A DNA stretch of 64,000 nt from Actinoplanes missouriensis 431. GTDB lineage: Bacteria > Actinomycetota > Actinomycetes > Mycobacteriales > Micromonosporaceae. This document shows, in pieces, positions 53,641-62,230 of this stretch. The translations under genes were made by a program, and so were the position numbers. The number at the start of each line of letters is the position of its first letter. The stretch's first letter is position 1. A model generated the notes under the pieces. It ran no database searches and was not told where the DNA came from. It worked only from the letters and a program-made list of their open reading frames with translations. The stretch spans positions 5,828,001 to 5,892,000 of the forward strand of contig NC_017093.1 of the NCBI RefSeq assembly GCF_000284295.1, given 5' to 3'.

Positions 53641-53845
53641 CCCCGCCCAGCCGCCGCGCGAGGCCGTTCCATCCCGGCCCCGTGCGGCGGCTTCCTCTTC
53701 CCCATCGGGTACGCGGCGCCGGCACTCCCCAGCCCCACCCCCGCAGTCCCCACCTTTTCCGGGCGACTGACGACCACGGTCCGGCGCGACCCGCCGCCGG
53801 CCCCGGCGCCACCCCAGCCCGGCCCGGCCCGGCCCGGCCCGCCGG

Positions 53846-53971
53846 CCGTCGCCCATACCGGTCTCACCACCGTGATCACGTGCCTGAACTACGGCCCGCA
53901 CCCGCCAGCCGTCGCCCACGCAGGCAAAACCAGCGTGATCACACGCCTCCGCTACGACTCACGCCCGCCGG
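53846..53971 (+). repeat. 63-bp imperfect direct duplication with GTGATCAC centres
   Basis: Two units of 63 bp share CCGTCGCCCA at the start and the palindrome GTGATCAC (53872-53879 and 53935-53942). They lie just downstream of the Lrp gene stop and look like a non-coding duplication. Confidence 0.65.
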
Positions 53972-53982
53972 CCGGGGCGGCC

Positions 53983-54450
53983 TCAGGCGCCTCTTCGGTG
54001 CTCGAAGATCAGATAGGTCTCGGTGCCGGCGACCAGCCGGGTGCTGCTCAGCCGCTCGGTGATCACGTTGCGCAGGTCGTCGACGTCGGCGGCCGCCACG
54101 TGCAGCAGGAAGTCGTAGGAGCCGGAGACGAAGTAGACGTCGCGGACCGCGGGGATCCCGGCGAGCGACTCGGCGAACTTGCCGATCCCGTCGCGGGCGT
54201 CGGACCGGATCCGGACCGCGATCATCGCCTGGATGGGCCGGCCGATCCAGGCCGGGTCGACGTCGGCGTGGAACCCGCGGATCGCGCCGATCTCGCGCAG
54301 CCGGCGCACCCTGGTCAGGCAGGTCGACGGGGCGATGCCCACCCGGTCGGCGAGAGCGTTGTTCGGCATCCGGCCGTCGGCGCGCAGCAGGCTGAGCAGT
54401 TCCAGGTCGATCTGGTCCAGGCCTCGAACATCCTTCGGCAGATCGGTCAT
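53983..54450 (-). CDS. Lrp/AsnC-family regulator (AldR-like)
   Basis: The 155-residue protein has the Lrp helix-turn-helix (LDQIDLELLSLLRADGRMP, then ALADRVGIAPSTCLTRVRRL) and the RAM ligand-binding domain (DVYFVSGSYDFLLHV). It is divergent from alanine dehydrogenase, as AldR is in mycobacteria, so it probably activates ald in response to alanine. The longer open frame to 54876 covers the ald start antisense and is not used. CAGAATC occurs twice (54468-54474 and 54495-54501) in the 138-bp divergent region. Confidence 0.92.
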   Translation of the reverse strand: MTDLPKDVRGLDQIDLELLSLLRADGRMPNNALADRVGIAPSTCLTRVRRLREIGAIRGFHADVDPAWIGRPIQAMIAVRIRSDARDGIGKFAESLAGIPAVRDVYFVSGSYDFLLHVAAADVDDLRNVITERLSSTRLVAGTETYLIFEHRRGA

Positions 54451-54588
54451 CGGGACGGCTCGGCGCGCAGAATCTGCCCCTGACACGTTACAGACAGAAT
54501 CATCTTCGCTCGTCTTGCCCGATCCCTGCACATCGTTCCACCCTATCGCCACAGCTACGCGACAGTGCCGTCGGAAGGAAGTCCCCCC

Positions 54589-55704
<1,116 letters not shown>

Positions 55705-55797
55705 TCCTCGCCCGATCCGGCCGCACCCCGCGCCCTCCCGCCGCTCCCCCGGCGCGGAGGGCGCACCCCTTCCCTGGCTCAGCCTCCGGTCCCTGGC

Positions 55798-55966
55798 TCA
55801 GCCGCCGGCGGGGATGGCGATCTGCTGGGCCTCGCTCATCGCGGACGCGGGGCGGCCCTCGGAGGCCGACCAGGTCGTCCGGGCGGATGCGGGGTGGCAG
55901 GGCGCCGAACGCCGCCTTGCGCTGGGCTTCGATCACGGCTTCGTCCTGGCGGCTCGCCTCGTCCAT
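55798..55966 (-). pseudogene. Small leaderless gene with an apparent frameshift
   Basis: The ATG at 55966 (minus strand) follows CATACT by 6 nt, a leaderless pattern, and opens a well-formed reading frame (MDEASRQDEAVIEAQRKAAF, then GALPPRIRPDDLV). The frame then runs into arginine-rich antisense sequence, while the neighbouring frame continues as ASEGRPASAMSEAQQIAIP and stops at 55798-55800. A one-base change would give an about 56-residue protein of a kind common in actinobacteria. It is either a true frameshift or a sequencing error. Confidence 0.4.
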
Positions 55967-56186
55967 GGCGTCAGTATGCGCCGGGCATGCCCGCGACGGA
56001 ACTGAGAGGAAAGGGGCGCGACCACGCACGCGGGCCGCGCGGTGTGTGGCCCGCGGTCCGGACGCGCCAGCGGCCGGCGGGCAACGCCGCGCCCTCGGCG
56101 GGAGCGACGGTCCGCACCCACCACCCCGATGCGACATCTGGATTTTGATCTTGCGGGTCTGCCTTTTCTGTTAGGAAAGTTTGCTT

Positions 56187-56192
56187 TATATT
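56187..56192 (+). promoter_or_regulatory. Possible -10 of the LPMO gene in AT-rich leader
   Basis: TATATT lies in an AT-rich stretch (56150-56230) that differs from the GC-rich surroundings, 43 bp before the ATG at 56235. TTAGGAAAGTTT at 56171-56182 may be half of an operator. No clear -35 is seen. The rest of the 268 bp from 55967 to 56234 holds no gene I can support. Confidence 0.35.
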
Positions 56193-56234
56193 TCTGTCAC
56201 ATCCATCAATCGACAAGCGTCATTGGAGAGTGAC

Positions 56235-56927
56235 ATGCGGAAGTTGCTCGCCCTGCTCGCGGTCTCCCTGGTCGGCGCCGCCGGATCGCTGCTGGCGGCG
56301 TCCCCGGCGGCGGCACACGGGTACGTCTCCTCACCGCCCAGCCGACAGGCGCTCTGTGCACAGGGCGTCATGTCGTGCGGGCAGATCAAGTACGAGCCGC
56401 AGAGTGTCGAAGGACCGAAGAACCTGCGGACCTGCAACGCGAACGTGCCCCAGTTCGCGGAGCTCAACGACGACAGCCGGGGCTGGCCGGCCACCAGCGT
56501 GGGCACCTCGCTGACGCTGACCTGGGTCAACACGGCGCGGCACGCGACGGCGAACTGGGAGTACTACATCGGGAACACCCGGGTCGCGTCGTTCAGCGGC
56601 AACAACCAGCAGCCGCCCGCGACGCTGTCACACACGGTGAACCTGAGCGGCTTCTCCGGGCGTCAGAAGCTGCTGGCGATCTGGAACATCTCGGACACCG
56701 CGAACGCGTTCTACTCGTGCATCGACATCAACATCGGCGGCGGTGGCGGTGGGACCACGCCTCCGCCGACCGGGAACTGCGGCGGCGTCGGCGCGTGGGC
56801 GAGCTCGACGGTGTACGTGGGCGGCAACATGGCCACCCACAACGGCCGCAAGTGGCGCGCCCAGTGGTGGACGCAGGGCGAGACACCCGGCGCGGCAAGC
56901 GTCTGGGTGGACCAGGGCGCCTGCTAG
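56235..56927 (+). CDS. Lytic polysaccharide monooxygenase (AA10) with CBM5/12-type module
   Basis: The 230-residue protein has a signal peptide ending at residue 27, so the mature enzyme starts with histidine (H28, HGYVSSPPSRQ). H103 (TARHATANWEYY) is the second ligand of the copper histidine brace. Residues 28-170 form the AA10 domain with paired cysteines. After a Gly/Pro linker, residues about 184-230 form a CBM5/12-like chitin- or cellulose-binding module (WASSTVYVGGNMATHNGRKW). It cleaves crystalline chitin or cellulose oxidatively outside the cell. GGAG lies 6 nt before the ATG. A 91-bp hairpin follows. Confidence 0.94.
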   Translation: MRKLLALLAVSLVGAAGSLLAASPAAAHGYVSSPPSRQALCAQGVMSCGQIKYEPQSVEGPKNLRTCNANVPQFAELNDDSRGWPATSVGTSLTLTWVNTARHATANWEYYIGNTRVASFSGNNQQPPATLSHTVNLSGFSGRQKLLAIWNISDTANAFYSCIDINIGGGGGGTTPPPTGNCGGVGAWASSTVYVGGNMATHNGRKWRAQWWTQGETPGAASVWVDQGAC

Positions 56928-56960
56928 ACCGACAACCCGGTTGAAGCGCAAGGCAAGTCG

Positions 56961-57051
56961 CATTGCGCCCGCCGACGAGTTGAGCCCCGGAAACGACCAC
57001 GCTTCGCTAGCCGTTTCCGGGCTCAACTCGTCGGCCCCGAAGGGCGCAATG
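56961..57051. repeat. Large intergenic hairpin between LPMO and metQ
   Basis: Arms 56961-56995 and 57012-57051 pair over about 35 bp (CATTGCGCCC, then GCCGACGAGTTGAGCCC, then GGAAACG), with one extra C in the left arm and TTCGGG in the right. The centre of 16 nt includes GCTTCGCTAGC. It may act as a terminator for the convergent genes, or be a REP/MITE-like mobile repeat. Confidence 0.8.
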
Positions 57052-57074
57052 CCGCCGAGCGCAGCGAAGGCAAT

Positions 57075-57896
57075 CTAGAAGGCGGCGAGCACGGAGCCCT
57101 GGTACTTGTCCTCGATGAACTTCTTCACCTCGGCGGAGTGCAGCAGCTTCTCCAGCTTCACCACCCGGGCGTCGGTCTCCTCGCCGGTGCGGACGACGAC
57201 CAGGTTGGCGTAGGGGTTGTCCTCGCCGGTCTCCAGCGCGAGCGCGTCGGTGGCCGGCTTGAGGCCGGTCTCGATAGCGTAGTTGCCGTTGATCACGGAG
57301 ATCGCGGTGTCCTCGAGGCTGCGCGGCAGCTGCGCCGCTTCGAGGGCCTTGAACTGCAGGTTCTTCGGGTTGGCCGTGATGTCCTTCTCGGTCGCCTTGA
57401 CGCCGACGCCGTCCTTCAGCGTGATCAGGCCGTTCTTGGCGAGCAGGTTCAGGGCGCGGCCCGAGTTCGACGGGTCGTTCGGGACCGCGACGACGCCACC
57501 GTTCGGCACGTCGGCGATCGCCTTCACGGTCTTGGAGTAGACGCCGAGCGGCTCGATGTGCACCGGCTTGAGCGCGGTGAACTTGTAGCCCTTCGACGCG
57601 ACCTCCTCCTCCAGGTACGGGATGTGCTGGAAGTAGTTGGCGTCGATCTGCTTCTCGCTCAGGGCGACGTTCGGCTGGATGTAGTCGTTGAACTCGACGA
57701 TCTCCAGCTTGAGGCCCTCGGCTGCGGCGAGGTTGTCCGCGACGTACTTGAGGATCTCGCCGTGCGGGACCGGGCTGACGCCGACCTTGAGGGTGTCGCT
57801 GCTGGCCCCGGAGGAAGAGTCGTCGGAACCGCAGGCGGCGAGGCCCCCGAGGAGCAGCGAGGCAGCGGCGAGCACGGCGAGGGAGCGGCGGCGCAT
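57075..57896 (-). CDS. metQ: Methionine ABC transporter substrate-binding lipoprotein
   Basis: The 273-residue protein is a NlpA/MetQ lipoprotein: signal with lipobox LAAC (Cys about residue 22), KVGVSPVPHGEIL, FNDYIQPNVALSEKQIDANYFQHIPYL (continuous with the MetQ pattern) and PNDPSNSGRAL. It binds methionine outside the membrane for the MetNI importer. The ATG at 57896 has GGAAGG 10 nt upstream; a TTG at 57902 has the same site at 4 nt. It follows metI by 20 bp and is the last gene of the operon. Confidence 0.94.
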   Translation of the reverse strand: MRRRSLAVLAAASLLLGGLAACGSDDSSSGASSDTLKVGVSPVPHGEILKYVADNLAAAEGLKLEIVEFNDYIQPNVALSEKQIDANYFQHIPYLEEEVASKGYKFTALKPVHIEPLGVYSKTVKAIADVPNGGVVAVPNDPSNSGRALNLLAKNGLITLKDGVGVKATEKDITANPKNLQFKALEAAQLPRSLEDTAISVINGNYAIETGLKPATDALALETGEDNPYANLVVVRTGEETDARVVKLEKLLHSAEVKKFIEDKYQGSVLAAF

Positions 57897-57916
57897 GATC
57901 AAAAGACCTTCCTGAA

Positions 57917-58573
57917 CTATCGGTGCGAAAGCCGGCGGACGAGGACGTCGCCCACCATCTGTACGAGTTGGACGAAGACCACCAGGGCCACCACGGTGGC
58001 GATCATGACCTCGGTCTCGAAACGCTGGTAGCCGTACCGGATCGCCAGGTCGCCGAGACCGCCGCCGCCGACCGTGCCGGCCATCGCGGAGTACCCGATG
58101 ATCGCGATCACGGTGATGGTCAGGCCGGCGATCAGGGCGGGCAACGCCTCGCGGAGCAGCACCTTGCCGACGATCTGCCGGCGGGTGGCGCCCATCGCGA
58201 CGGCCGCGGACACCACGTCGCCGGGCACCTCCCGCAGGGCGGCCTCGACGATCCGGGCGAAGAACGGGATGGCGCCGACGGTGAGCGGGACGATCGCCGC
58301 GTCGGTGCCGATCGTGGTGCCGACCACGGCCCGGGTGAACGGGATGATCGCGACCAGCAGGATGATGAACGGCAGCGACCGGCCGACGTTGACGATCAGG
58401 CCGAGGACCGCGTTCACCGGGGGCGCGGCGAGCAGCCCGCCCTTGTCGGTGAGCACCAGCAGGACGCCGACGAGCAGGCCACCGATCGCGGTGAGCAGCG
58501 TGCTGACGCCGACCATCCAGGCGGTCTCCTGGAATCCGGTGCCGAGCAGTTCGAGGACTTCCGACCAGGTCAC
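57917..58573 (-). CDS. metI: Methionine ABC transporter permease
   Basis: The 218-residue protein has the MetI layout of five helices and the EAA loop (GDVVSAAVAMGATRRQIVGKV, LREALPALIAG). The GTG start at 58573 overlaps the metN stop codon by 4 bp. It forms the channel of the D/L-methionine importer. Confidence 0.94.
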   Translation of the reverse strand: MTWSEVLELLGTGFQETAWMVGVSTLLTAIGGLLVGVLLVLTDKGGLLAAPPVNAVLGLIVNVGRSLPFIILLVAIIPFTRAVVGTTIGTDAAIVPLTVGAIPFFARIVEAALREVPGDVVSAAVAMGATRRQIVGKVLLREALPALIAGLTITVIAIIGYSAMAGTVGGGGLGDLAIRYGYQRFETEVMIATVVALVVFVQLVQMVGDVLVRRLSHR

Positions 58574-59544
58574 GCGTGCACTCCCACCTGGGCGCCGGAT
58601 TTACGCAGGAAGTCCAGGGCGGCCTCGTTGTCGTCGCCGTCGAGCGCGAGACGCCACCGGCCGGCGCGGGTGGTGGCGAGCGTCTCGACGTGCCCGCCGA
58701 GGATCCGCACGTCGGTGTCGAAGCGGCGGGCCAGGTCGGCCAGCAGCGGCCGGTCCGCGTCCTCGCCGCTCACCGTCACGTCGACGACCGTCGCGCCGGG
58801 CACCGACGTCGGCGCGTCGATCGGGAACAGGTCACGGGCCAGCTCGGAGTCGCTGCGCAGCAGGTCGGCGACCCGCCCGGACTCGACGAACCGGCCGTCG
58901 CGCATCACCGCGGCCGACGTGCAGATCCGCTTCACGACCGTCATCTCGTGGGTGATCAGCAGGATGGTCAGCCCGAGCCGGCGGTTCAGATCGAGCAGCA
59001 GGCGCAGGATCGACTCGGTGGTCTCCGGGTCGAGCGCGGAGGTCGCCTCGTCGGAGAGCAGCACCTTGGGCCGGGCGGCGAGCGCACGGGCGATGCCGAC
59101 GCGCTGCTTCTGCCCGCCGGAGAGCTGGGACGGGTACGCGTCCGCGCGGTCGGAGAGCCCGACGAGGTCGAGCAGTTCCGCGACCCGCGCCGCGCGCTGT
59201 GACCGCGGCGTGCCGGTGACCTCGAGGGCGAACGCGACGTTGCCCGCCACGGTCCGCGACGACAGCAGCGCGAAGTGCTGGTGGATCATCCCGATGCCGT
59301 GCCGGGCGACCCGCAGCCGCTTGCCGCTGAGCCGGGTCAGGTCGACGCCGTCGACGGAGACCGTGCCGGCGTCCGGGCGCTCCAGCATGTTGACGCAGCG
59401 CAGCAGCGTGCTCTTGCCGGCGCCGCTGCGGCCGAGAACGCCGTAGACCTCGCCCTCGCCGACGGTCAGGTCGACACCGTCGACGGCGGACACGGAACGC
59501 TTGCGTGAGCGGTACGTCTTGCGAAGACCGCTGATTTCTATCAC
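58570..59544 (-). CDS. metN: Methionine ABC transporter ATP-binding protein with NIL domain
   Basis: The 324-residue ATPase has Walker A GRSGAGKST, signature LSGGQKQR, Walker B VLLSDEATSALD and the H-loop THEM, and a C-terminal NIL domain (about 245-324) by which methionine inhibits transport. The GTG at 59544 begins the conserved region; the frame extends to 59583 without ribosome site. An inverted repeat lies upstream. It leads the metNIQ operon. Confidence 0.94.
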   Translation of the reverse strand: MIEISGLRKTYRSRKRSVSAVDGVDLTVGEGEVYGVLGRSGAGKSTLLRCVNMLERPDAGTVSVDGVDLTRLSGKRLRVARHGIGMIHQHFALLSSRTVAGNVAFALEVTGTPRSQRAARVAELLDLVGLSDRADAYPSQLSGGQKQRVGIARALAARPKVLLSDEATSALDPETTESILRLLLDLNRRLGLTILLITHEMTVVKRICTSAAVMRDGRFVESGRVADLLRSDSELARDLFPIDAPTSVPGATVVDVTVSGEDADRPLLADLARRFDTDVRILGGHVETLATTRAGRWRLALDGDDNEAALDFLRKSGAQVGVHA

Positions 59545-59579
59545 GTAAAACACCCTGGTCAGCCGATGTGACGAGCGTC

Positions 59580-59608
59580 GCAAAACCTACTCATCCGATG
59601 GGTTTTGC
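59580..59608. promoter_or_regulatory. Inverted repeat in the metN promoter
   Basis: GCAAAACC and GGTTTTGC, perfect 8-bp arms 13 bp apart, lie 36-64 bp upstream of the metN start. TAGGTT (minus strand, within the arm) could be a -10. The site may be an operator for a sulfur or methionine regulator. No S-box riboswitch fold is evident. Confidence 0.4.
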
Positions 59609-59663
59609 ACCGCGGCCAAACATAGCGTTCAGGGTGCCGGGACGCCAATCGGTGTAATCACCC

Positions 59664-60314
59664 TCACCTTTGCCGGGCCTCGTGCACCAGGATCGCCACC
59701 TGCACCCGGTTGGCGCAGCGCAGTTTCTCCAGCAGCCGGGAGACATATGCCTTCACGGTGGGGACGCTCATGTGCAGGTCACGGCTGATGTCGGCGTTCG
59801 ACGCCCCGGTGGCGACGGCCTCGGCGACCTCGCGCTCGCGCGGGGTCAGCACCGCCAGCGGATCGGCGCCGCCGGTGGACGTGCCCCGGCCGACGGCGTG
59901 CTGGATCAGCCGCGGCACCACGGCCGGCGCGAGGATCGACTCGCCCGCCGCCGCTTTCCGGACCGACTTCAGGATCTCGGTGGGCGCGATGTCCTTGAGC
60001 AGGAACCCGTTCGCCCCGAGCCGCAGCGCGCCGAGGAGGTGCTCGTCGGTGTCGAACGTGGTCAGCACGACGATCGCCGGCTCCGGCCCGTCGCGGCGCA
60101 GCTCGGCCGTCGCGGCGAGACCGTCCATCCGGGGCATCCGGATGTCCATCAGCACCACGTCCGGCCGCAGGCGCCGGGCCGCCTCGACCGCCTCGGCGCC
60201 GTCACCGGCCTCACCCACCACCCGCAGGTCGGACCCGGCGCCCAGCACCAGGGAGAGCCCGACGCGCACGAGCGGGTCGTCGTCGGCGATCAGCACACGG
60301 ATCAGGTCGGCCAC
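59664..60314 (-). CDS. NarL/LuxR-type response regulator
   Basis: The 216-residue regulator has a receiver domain with the acidic pair DDD at 11-13, phosphoacceptor D57 (LMDIRMPRMDG), T85 and K107 (LLKD), and a LuxR helix-turn-helix (LTPREREVAEAVATGASNAD). The GTG at 60314 lies inside the end of the kinase gene (13-bp overlap), so the two are translationally coupled. Target genes are not evident; the operon itself is a candidate. Confidence 0.94.
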   Translation of the reverse strand: MADLIRVLIADDDPLVRVGLSLVLGAGSDLRVVGEAGDGAEAVEAARRLRPDVVLMDIRMPRMDGLAATAELRRDGPEPAIVVLTTFDTDEHLLGALRLGANGFLLKDIAPTEILKSVRKAAAGESILAPAVVPRLIQHAVGRGTSTGGADPLAVLTPREREVAEAVATGASNADISRDLHMSVPTVKAYVSRLLEKLRCANRVQVAILVHEARQR

Positions 60315-61492
60315 GGCAGCCAGGCTTCCAGATCGAAGACATTCCCGAGGTCCGGGTCGGCGCGAATGCCGTGCCGCAGCCGGCCGCCGACCAGCTCGAC
60401 GCGCTCGGCGAGGCCGAGCAGACCGGCGTGCGACCCGGGGACCCGGCTCGTGGCGCCGGTGACCGCGTTGGAGACCAGCACGTGCAGCTCGCCCTCGCCG
60501 GTGCGCTCCAGCAGCAGCCGGACCGGGGCGCCGGACGCGTGCTTGCCGGCGTTGGTGAGCCCTTCCTGGACGAGCCGGTACACCGTGCGGCCCAGCGACG
60601 GCGCCACCGGCGTCCCGTTCAGGTGGTTCTCCGCGCGCACGTCCACCCCCGCGCCCGTCGCCTCGGCGATCAGGTCGCCGAGGTGGCCCAGATCGGGCTG
60701 GGGGCGCAGGCCGGGCTCGGAGCGCGGATCGCCCTCGCCACCGCCGGCCCGCAGCACGCCGAGGATCTCGCGCAGGTCCTCCAGCGCGTGATGGGCACTG
60801 TCCCGGATCGTCGCCGCCGCTTTCGCCACCTCGTCGCGGGTGAGGTCGGGACGGATCTGGAGGGCGCCGGCATGCAGGCTCACCATCGAGATGCGGTGGG
60901 CCAGCGCGTCGTGCATCTCGCGGGCGATCCGCTCCCGCTCCAGCGCCCGCAGCCGCTCGGCGCGCAGCCGGGCGTGCGACTCGGCCTGGTCGGCGCGCTG
61001 GCGCAGCGACTCGATCAGGTCGTGCCGGAAGCGCACCGCCACGGCGACGGCGATCGTCACCACGATGAAGCCGCCCGTGATCATGAGTTCGCCGGCCAGC
61101 GGGAGCTCCGGGTCCGGGCGGCGCCACGAGTACACCCCCGCGGTGACCAGGCTCAGCGCCACCATCACCGCGACCGCGCGGGTCCGGCGCTGGACCACGA
61201 GCGTGTAGAGCAGGGCCACCCCGGTGTAGGCCGCGGCGTCGGTGAACGCGCCGACCGGCGCCAGCAGGATCATCATGGCGACCGGGTGGGTGCGGCGCCA
61301 CCAGAGGGTGAGCGACGCGGCGCAGCCCGCGACGACCGAGAAGAACGTCTGGTCGGCGCTGAGCCGGCCGGCCGACTCGGCCTCGCCGGCCAGGACCAGG
61401 GCGCAGAAGCAGGAGATCACGATCGCGGCGACGTCGAGCAGGCGATCCCGCAGCCAGGGCCTCTCCGGCTGCCGTTGCCGGTGCTGCGTCAC
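60302..61492 (-). CDS. NarL/DesK-type sensor histidine kinase
   Basis: The 396-residue kinase has about five hydrophobic helices in residues 20-155, a HisKA_3 dimerisation domain with the phospho-accepting H194 in EREMHDALAHR-type sequence, and a short HATPase domain (VYRLVQEGLTNAGKHA, then GLLGLAERVELVGGRL). It should sense an envelope signal and phosphorylate the following regulator. The GTG start overlaps the stop codon of the upstream YqeB-like gene by 4 bp, which suggests that protein belongs to the same pathway. Confidence 0.93.
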   Translation of the reverse strand: MTQHRQRQPERPWLRDRLLDVAAIVISCFCALVLAGEAESAGRLSADQTFFSVVAGCAASLTLWWRRTHPVAMMILLAPVGAFTDAAAYTGVALLYTLVVQRRTRAVAVMVALSLVTAGVYSWRRPDPELPLAGELMITGGFIVVTIAVAVAVRFRHDLIESLRQRADQAESHARLRAERLRALERERIAREMHDALAHRISMVSLHAGALQIRPDLTRDEVAKAAATIRDSAHHALEDLREILGVLRAGGGEGDPRSEPGLRPQPDLGHLGDLIAEATGAGVDVRAENHLNGTPVAPSLGRTVYRLVQEGLTNAGKHASGAPVRLLLERTGEGELHVLVSNAVTGATSRVPGSHAGLLGLAERVELVGGRLRHGIRADPDLGNVFDLEAWLPWPT

Positions 61493-62175
61493 GATCGGAC
61501 CAGGGGACGCCAGAACTGCTTGTCGCCGTCGTCGCGCACGGTGTACCCCAGGTTCTCCACGATGGCGCGCAGCTCGGCGGCCTCCTTCGCCGCCTTCTTC
61601 CGCAGGGCCACCTCGCGGGCCGACAGCACGGCGGCCACCTCGGCCGGCAGCACGCCGGAGTCCGGCAGCCAGCGGTGGTAGAGCTCGCCGAACGGATCCT
61701 CGTCGTGCCACGGATAGCCGTGCCGGCGGAACGCCTCACCCAGCCTGTCGCGGCTCGCGCCGGGCTCGCCGTGGAAGAGGTGCCGCGAGTCGCGGTCGAG
61801 CAGGATCAGCAGGTCGCGCTCCGGGTAGAGCGCGCCGATGTCGAGCCGGGCGAAGGTCCGCCGATCGCCCGCGGTGCGCAGCTCCACCTCGTCGTCGGCG
61901 ACCGTGATCCGGGTGACCCGGTGCAGGATCGCGGCGCTCGCCAGCGCGCCGACGGTCATGAAGATCGCCGCCTGCACGGCCAGCTGCCACCCACCGCCGA
62001 CGCCCGCGGCAGCCCTGACGACGAAGCCGAACGGCACCGGGCCGCCGAAGCCGGCGAGCCAGCGCGCGACCGGCGGCAGGATCAGCGCGAGGAGCAGGCC
62101 GAGCACCGCCGGGCCGCACAGGATCAGCACCCGGTCGGTCCGGGAGAGGGCGAGGACTGTCGGTTCGCTGGTCAC
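61489..62175 (-). CDS. YqeB-like membrane protein, first gene of the two-component operon
   Basis: The 228-residue protein has two hydrophobic helices (about 16-42 and 63-84), then a PH-like beta region (ITVADDEVELRTAGDRRTFA, LDIGALYPERDLLILLD) and a charged C-terminal helix. It resembles the YqeB-type proteins of actinobacteria as I recall them; role unknown. It overlaps the sensor kinase start by 4 bp and may modulate the kinase. Confidence 0.82.
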   Translation of the reverse strand: MTSEPTVLALSRTDRVLILCGPAVLGLLLALILPPVARWLAGFGGPVPFGFVVRAAAGVGGGWQLAVQAAIFMTVGALASAAILHRVTRITVADDEVELRTAGDRRTFARLDIGALYPERDLLILLDRDSRHLFHGEPGASRDRLGEAFRRHGYPWHDEDPFGELYHRWLPDSGVLPAEVAAVLSAREVALRKKAAKEAAELRAIVENLGYTVRDDGDKQFWRPLVRS

Positions 62176-62230
62176 GGGAACGACGGTATGCGCGGCGGAA
62201 AACGGGGGCCAGACGACTTTGGTATATGAC

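Noticed and set aside
53512..53919. Minus-strand open frames in the spacer at 53532-53982
   Set aside because: Peptides are Gly/Arg low complexity produced by repeats; no start site or homology.
53872..54483. A 203-residue plus-strand open frame opposite the Lrp gene
   Set aside because: Antisense shadow of a clear Lrp/AsnC gene.
59545..59663. SAM (S-box) riboswitch before metN
   Set aside because: The leader is short and lacks the conserved S-box helices; only a simple inverted repeat is present.
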